The notes beneath the pieces are model-generated. The model saw only the letters and a program-made list of their open reading frames with translations, was not told the DNA's origin and made no database searches. From Eubacterium sp. 1001713B170207_170306_E7 (GTDB lineage: Bacteria > Bacillota > Clostridia > Eubacteriales > Eubacteriaceae): a DNA stretch of 64,000 bases. The stretch is from positions 413,728-477,727 of the forward strand of contig NZ_JADMVE010000004.1 of the NCBI RefSeq assembly GCF_015547515.1. The letters run 5' to 3'. Below are positions 60,341-64,000 of the stretch, one piece after another. Every line of letters begins with the position of its first letter. The stretch's first letter is position 1. A program made the position numbers and the translations under genes.

Positions 60341-63028
60341 TTATTTTGCTTCTTCCAAAAAGACCTTGCAAACCTTAAATGGCGGAATCTTGGCAATGGG
60401 GTCAACCTTGCCGCCGGTCAGACAGTTGGCGCCCTTATCACCATAATGGAATGGCATAAACAGCGTATTTTCCTGAATTCCGTTATTATAAACAGCCTTT
60501 GCGGTTACAGAACCTCTCGGGGAAGTTACCTGAATAAACTGTCCCTCCTCAAACCCATTTTCTTCAGCTGTTTTTGGATTAATCTCAAAGAAAGGATCTC
60601 CGACGATCTGTTGGATTCCAGCCGTCCGTTTGGTCATTGTACGGGTATGATAGTGCTGCAGAATACGTCCGGTCATCAAAATCATCGGATAGGCCTCATC
60701 CGGCTGATCCTCCGGCGCGATGTAGTGCGCAACATTGAACATCCCTTTCCCACGCGTGAACTGGCCTTTGTGCAGGAACTTTGTTCCCTCCGACTCTTTA
60801 TTCGGGCAAGGCCACTGAATACGGTCGCCACGCTCCAGACGCTCATGTGAGACACCGGCGTAGCTCGGGGTGACAGAGGCGATCTCATCCATAATTTCAG
60901 CCGAGCTGTTAAAATCGAATCCCTTAGCCCCCATACGTTCGGCAAGCTCACAGATAATCCGCCAGTCCTCTTTGGCGACACCAGGTGCTTTCACCGCTTT
61001 GCGAAGCAGCTGTATCCGGCGTTCGGTGTTGGTAAACGTGCCGTCCTTTTCGGCATAAACCATTGCCGGCAGAACAACATCCGCGTATTCAGACGTTTCG
61101 GTAAGGAAAATATCCTGGAGCACGATAAAGTTTGCCTTTTTAAAGGCTTCCTTCACGTGGTTTGTGTTCGGGTCCGAAACCAGTGGATTTTCACCCATGA
61201 TATACAGGAACTTCACAATATTTTTATCGACATCATCCACAATTTCTGTAATCGTATGGCCGGCATTTGTCGGCAGTTCTGTTCCCCAGGCCTGTTCAAA
61301 TTTTGCGAGTACGTCTGGATTATTCGTCTTCTGATAACCGGTGAAATCTCCTGGCAAAGCGCCCATATCACAGGCTCCCTGGACATTATTCTGACCGCGA
61401 AGCGGATTGACGCCGCAGCCTTCACGGCCGATTTTGCCTGTCATCATGGCCAGGTTCGCTGTGCTCATAACCCCATCGGTACCGGTAGCATGCTGGGTTA
61501 CACCCATCGAGTAGAAAATGCCGCCTTTATCCCTGGTCGCGTATAAACGTGCTGCCTTACGCATTTCATCAGGGTCCACGCCGCATATTTCAGCACACTC
61601 TTCCACCGTTATGGTATTCAAATATTCTTCAAACGCATCAAAATTTTCGGTTCGTTCATTAATAAAATCACGGTCCTCCAGATGCTCGTCCAGAATTGCT
61701 TTCATCAGGCCATTAAACAAGGCAACATTGGTACCAGGCCTGATCTGGAGGTAGACATCGGCATATTTTGCCAGCTCAATTTTACGCGGCTCTGCTACGA
61801 TCAGCGCAGCGCCCTTCTGCACACGCTGCTTAATCTTTGCGCCGATGACCGGATGCGTCTCGGTGGTGTTTGACCCGCTGACGAGAATAACATCCATCAC
61901 GTCGACCTCCTCGATGCTGTTGGTCATCGCCCCACTCCCGAAGGACTTGGCCAGTCCCGCAACAGTGGACGCATGGCAAAGACGGGCACAGTGATCGACA
62001 TTGTTAGTCTTACCGACTGAACGAATGAATTTCTGGAATAAATAGTTCTCTTCATTTGTACACCGGGCAGAAGAAAATCCGGCTACAGCCTGCGGGCCTT
62101 CTGCGACGGCTTCCTTCAACTTCTGTGTGATCAAGTCATAGGCTTCATCCCAAGTCGCTTCCTCCAGAACGCCGTTTTTGCGAATAAGCGGTGTCTTCAG
62201 GCGATCCTCACTGGATACAAAGTCATGGGCAAAACGACCCTTTACACAGAGAAGATTATTATTAACATTGCCCGGAACACTCATAACATCTGTTATTTTG
62301 TTGTCCCGAACCTTTAATTTCAAGGTACAGCCCACCCCACAATAAGGACATATGGTTTCCACTGTTTCTGTATACGGCAGAGGCATAAACTTTTTAGGCG
62401 CCAGCGCTCCCGTAGGACACTCGGCAATACAGTTTCCACAGTTTACGCAATTCGACTTCTTATCACCGCGCAGCATATCAAAAACAGGATTAATATTGGT
62501 TTCATAACCGCGGTCGCATTTAGCCAAAACATGGTTGCACTGAAGGTGCTCACAGACCTTGACACAACGATTACATAAAATACATTTATTGGGATCGTAG
62601 GTATAAAAAGGACTTGAATCGTCAACCGGTCGTCCTTTTTCCAGCGATTGACCAAAGCTTTTCACTTCATCATACTCGATGCAATTACCATTGAGCTCAA
62701 CAAATTTGCAGGTGCCAAATTTATAACAGGTAAAGCAGTCAAAGGTATGATCCGAAAAAAGCATCTTTAAAACAAAGCGCCGTGCTTTGCGGACAACCGC
62801 ATTGTTCGTATAGACGACCATCCCTTCGCCTACCGGTGTCGAACAAGCTGTTTCCAGTCTTCTGGCTCCTACTACTTCAACAAGGCACATCCTGCAGCTT
62901 CCTTCAGGATCAAAGCCTTTAAAATAGCACAAAGTCGGAATATCAATCCCAACTTCCTTAGCGGCGTTGAGGATTGTTGTGCCCTCAGGAACGCACACTT
63001 TCTGATTGTCAATTGTCAAATTTACCAT
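60341..63028 (-). CDS. fdhA: Formate dehydrogenase, molybdopterin subunit (Cys type)
   Basis: 895 residues. Order: [2Fe-2S] domain (about 1-75, CYFKGFDPEGSCRMC), His-Cys3 [4Fe-4S] (HTFDCFTCYKFGTC, about 94-107), two [4Fe-4S] sites (CILCNRCVKVC and CVNCGNCIAEC), a catalytic-domain [4Fe-4S] motif CPYCGVGC, and the bis-MGD domains. The catalytic position is Cys in DHCARLCHAST (about residue 350); selenocysteine would need an in-frame TGA there and none is present. Oxidises formate or reduces CO2, the first step of the Wood-Ljungdahl methyl branch in acetogens. The ATG at 63028 is spaced better from AGGAG than the one at 63037. First gene of the operon with mobA and fdhD. Confidence 0.95.
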   Translation of the reverse strand: MVNLTIDNQKVCVPEGTTILNAAKEVGIDIPTLCYFKGFDPEGSCRMCLVEVVGARRLETACSTPVGEGMVVYTNNAVVRKARRFVLKMLFSDHTFDCFTCYKFGTCKFVELNGNCIEYDEVKSFGQSLEKGRPVDDSSPFYTYDPNKCILCNRCVKVCEHLQCNHVLAKCDRGYETNINPVFDMLRGDKKSNCVNCGNCIAECPTGALAPKKFMPLPYTETVETICPYCGVGCTLKLKVRDNKITDVMSVPGNVNNNLLCVKGRFAHDFVSSEDRLKTPLIRKNGVLEEATWDEAYDLITQKLKEAVAEGPQAVAGFSSARCTNEENYLFQKFIRSVGKTNNVDHCARLCHASTVAGLAKSFGSGAMTNSIEEVDVMDVILVSGSNTTETHPVIGAKIKQRVQKGAALIVAEPRKIELAKYADVYLQIRPGTNVALFNGLMKAILDEHLEDRDFINERTENFDAFEEYLNTITVEECAEICGVDPDEMRKAARLYATRDKGGIFYSMGVTQHATGTDGVMSTANLAMMTGKIGREGCGVNPLRGQNNVQGACDMGALPGDFTGYQKTNNPDVLAKFEQAWGTELPTNAGHTITEIVDDVDKNIVKFLYIMGENPLVSDPNTNHVKEAFKKANFIVLQDIFLTETSEYADVVLPAMVYAEKDGTFTNTERRIQLLRKAVKAPGVAKEDWRIICELAERMGAKGFDFNSSAEIMDEIASVTPSYAGVSHERLERGDRIQWPCPNKESEGTKFLHKGQFTRGKGMFNVAHYIAPEDQPDEAYPMILMTGRILQHYHTRTMTKRTAGIQQIVGDPFFEINPKTAEENGFEEGQFIQVTSPRGSVTAKAVYNNGIQENTLFMPFHYGDKGANCLTGGKVDPIAKIPPFKVCKVFLEEAK

Positions 63029-63078
63029 TTCTAACATCTCCTAATATAATCTACCAAAATCACATTGTAATCCTTATT

Positions 63079-63108
63079 ATAGTATCTCATTTTTCGCAAT
63101 TTTGTCAA
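63079..63108 (-). promoter_or_regulatory. Promoter of fdhA operon
   Basis: Minus-strand TTGACA, 18 bases, TACTAT, about 50 bases before the fdhA start. Confidence 0.6.
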
Positions 63109-63211
63109 TCACCCGAAAGGAAATTTACCTGTATTTCACGCATTTTGTTATTTATTGAAATCTTAGGGTATAATTTCATATAAAGATAAAGCAGAGGCTT
63201 TATTTAAGCCG

Positions 63212-63284
63212 CCTATTTTGATTAGTAGTAAATTTTTGACATCTTGTGGACAAGACGTCAAACTTGTCGTATAATCAAAATAGG
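63212..63284. promoter_or_regulatory. Nested inverted repeats over promoter of 89-aa gene
   Basis: Outer arms CCTATTTTGATTA (63212) and TAATCAAAATAGG (63272) are a perfect 13-bp inverted repeat 47 bases apart. Inside is a second dyad, TTGAC-N-TCTTGT-GG-ACAAGA-N-GTCAA (63236-63261). A promoter (TGGACA at 63247, 17 bases, TATAAT at 63270) overlaps both. Confidence 0.7.
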
Positions 63285-63319
63285 TCACGTAATCGATGAA
63301 AGGATTAAAGGTGGTTACT

Positions 63320-63589
63320 ATGTTAAATGATATTTCAAAAACCTTGCTGAAAAAGATGGAAGCTGCGAATTATTCAGATGATGGCATTGCTACCGTTTCA
63401 TTAGAAGAATTTACCAATGTTGATGAAGCGAAAGCAGCTGTTTTGGAAATCGAAAAATTACCCGAGTATTCTGAACACAAATTAGACCTGAACGAAGGAA
63501 CAATGATTCTTACTGTTTACAACCCAAAAGAGGATATTAACGGCTTTGTCACAAGACATCCAAACCGGACAGCCTGTGGCGGTAGATAA
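63320..63589 (+). CDS. 89-aa protein of unknown function
   Basis: Soluble and acidic, no membrane segment. Helix-rich start (LNDISKTLLKKMEAAN), repeated acidic stretch (SLEEFTNVDEAKAAVLEIEKL), then beta-type EGTMILTVYNP and the end TACGGR. AGGTGG 5 bases before the ATG at 63320 supports this start over one eight codons earlier. It has its own promoter with a complex dyad and two terminators behind it. Not recognised. Confidence 0.7.
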   Translation: MLNDISKTLLKKMEAANYSDDGIATVSLEEFTNVDEAKAAVLEIEKLPEYSEHKLDLNEGTMILTVYNPKEDINGFVTRHPNRTACGGR

Positions 63590-63604
63590 TGATATTATAA
63601 CTTC

Positions 63605-63629
63605 TGGCCTCTCTGAATAAGAGAGGCCA
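63605..63629 (+). terminator. Terminator of 89-aa gene
   Basis: TGGCCTCTC / GAGAGGCCA stem followed by TTTTAT. Confidence 0.85.
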
Positions 63630-63639
63630 TTTTATATTC

Positions 63640-63664
63640 AACCCGTATTGTCACGATACGGGTT
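63640..63664. terminator. Second terminator, also facing the tRNA cluster
   Basis: AACCCGTAT / ATACGGGTT hairpin followed by ATTTTTT; it can back up the first terminator and also end minus-strand reading from the tRNA genes. Confidence 0.7.
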
Positions 63665-63706
63665 ATTTTTTGCAATAAAAAAAAGATCCTGCGATCGTGT
63701 GTATAG

Positions 63707-63791
63707 TGGTGGGGAGAGATGGATTCGAACCATCGTAGACTCCGTCAACGGATTTACAGTCCGCCCCCTTTAGCCACTCGGGCATCTCCCC
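63707..63791 (-). tRNA. tRNA-Tyr(GUA)
   Basis: Complete with CCA; acceptor GGGGAGA/TCTCCCC, anticodon loop CTGTAAA, long variable arm. Confidence 0.95.
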
Positions 63792-63801
63792 AAAATAAAA
63801 A

Positions 63802-63877
63802 TGGAGCTGATGATAGGACTTGAACCTACAACCTGCTGATTACAAATCAGCTGCTCTGCCAATTGAGCCACATCAGC
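63802..63877 (-). tRNA. tRNA-Thr(UGU)
   Basis: Complete with CCA; acceptor GCTGATG/CATCAGC, anticodon loop TTTGTAA. Confidence 0.95.
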
Positions 63878-63927
63878 TTACAATGATTCCATATTTGATT
63901 CCATTAATTTAAAAATAAATAAAAAAA

Positions 63928-64000
63928 TGGTGACCCATGGGCGACTTGAACGCCCGACACCCTGATTAAAAGTCAGATGCTCTACCAACTGAGCTAATGG
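63928..64000 (-). tRNA. tRNA-Lys(UUU), 5' end outside window
   Basis: CCA end, T-loop and anticodon loop CTTTTAA are visible; about 4 bases of the acceptor stem lie beyond the right edge. Confidence 0.93.

Noticed and set aside
60341..63028. Selenocysteine in formate dehydrogenase
   Set aside because: No in-frame TGA occurs and the catalytic position reads as a Cys codon.

Overview
The window looks like a chromosome segment of an acetogenic, Gram-positive anaerobe of the Eubacterium limosum / E. callanderi type. Pointers are Rex, an MttB-superfamily methyltransferase without an in-frame amber codon, two UROD-family (MtaA/O-demethylase-like) methyltransferases, a molybdopterin formate dehydrogenase with its mobA and fdhD, HrcA/CIRCE-type groESL control and clostridial-type gene families. 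The species call is inference; no rRNA is present.

Layout. 1-3.7 kb: a PAS sensor gene cut by the left edge and preceded by a c-di-GMP-I riboswitch, rex with its own operator, and a PII-like/DUF1538 membrane operon. 3.8-8 kb: an ABC-F ATPase with a short overlapping leader ORF, a small orphan gene, an ArsD-like protein and glutamate dehydrogenase. 8-13.7 kb: a cell-surface/signalling block (Thr/Pro/Glu-rich secreted protein, 7TM histidine kinase, divergent secreted protein, OmpR-type regulator). 13.7-18 kb: groEL-groES, a methyltransferase and a DJ-1/PfpI protein. 18-22.4 kb: a sigma-54 dependent MttB-like methyltransferase and MFS transporter with their probable enhancer-binding regulator. 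22.5-30.8 kb: NRAMP transporter, tsaB-rimI-DUF1461-tsaD, MerR, GH3 glucosidase and proC. 31-37.4 kb: BceAB-like ABC transporter and a LuxR-type two-component system, separated by a foreign-looking 1.5-kb NUDIX island with direct repeats.

37.4-42.3 kb is a minus-strand methyltransferase cluster: UROD gene, 48-aa ORF, GPH symporter, UROD gene, 48-aa ORF, with a divergent TetR gene and a strong operator. The two 48-aa ORFs are related to each other, are each the gene directly after a UROD gene, and use the same stop-codon/Shine-Dalgarno overlap; I regard them as the best candidate for an undescribed component.

42.3-50.7 kb: DEDD exonuclease, HicB-like protein, isochorismatase with WYL regulator, ribokinase, CmpB-like membrane protein, topoisomerase III, Mbeg1-like hydrolase. 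50.8-59 kb: an AT-rich 7.7-kb integrative element sits in a tRNA-Leu(UAG) gene between 223-bp direct repeats. It carries a tyrosine integrase, serine resolvase, XRE regulator, P-loop protein, DHH-like protein and a sortase-type surface protein. Unusually it carries the 5' half of the tRNA, its promoter and the last codons of fdhD, so it rebuilds the tRNA from the 5' side. 58.9-64 kb: formate dehydrogenase operon (fdhA-mobA-fdhD), an 89-aa unknown gene behind a nested inverted repeat, and a tRNA Lys-Thr-Tyr cluster.
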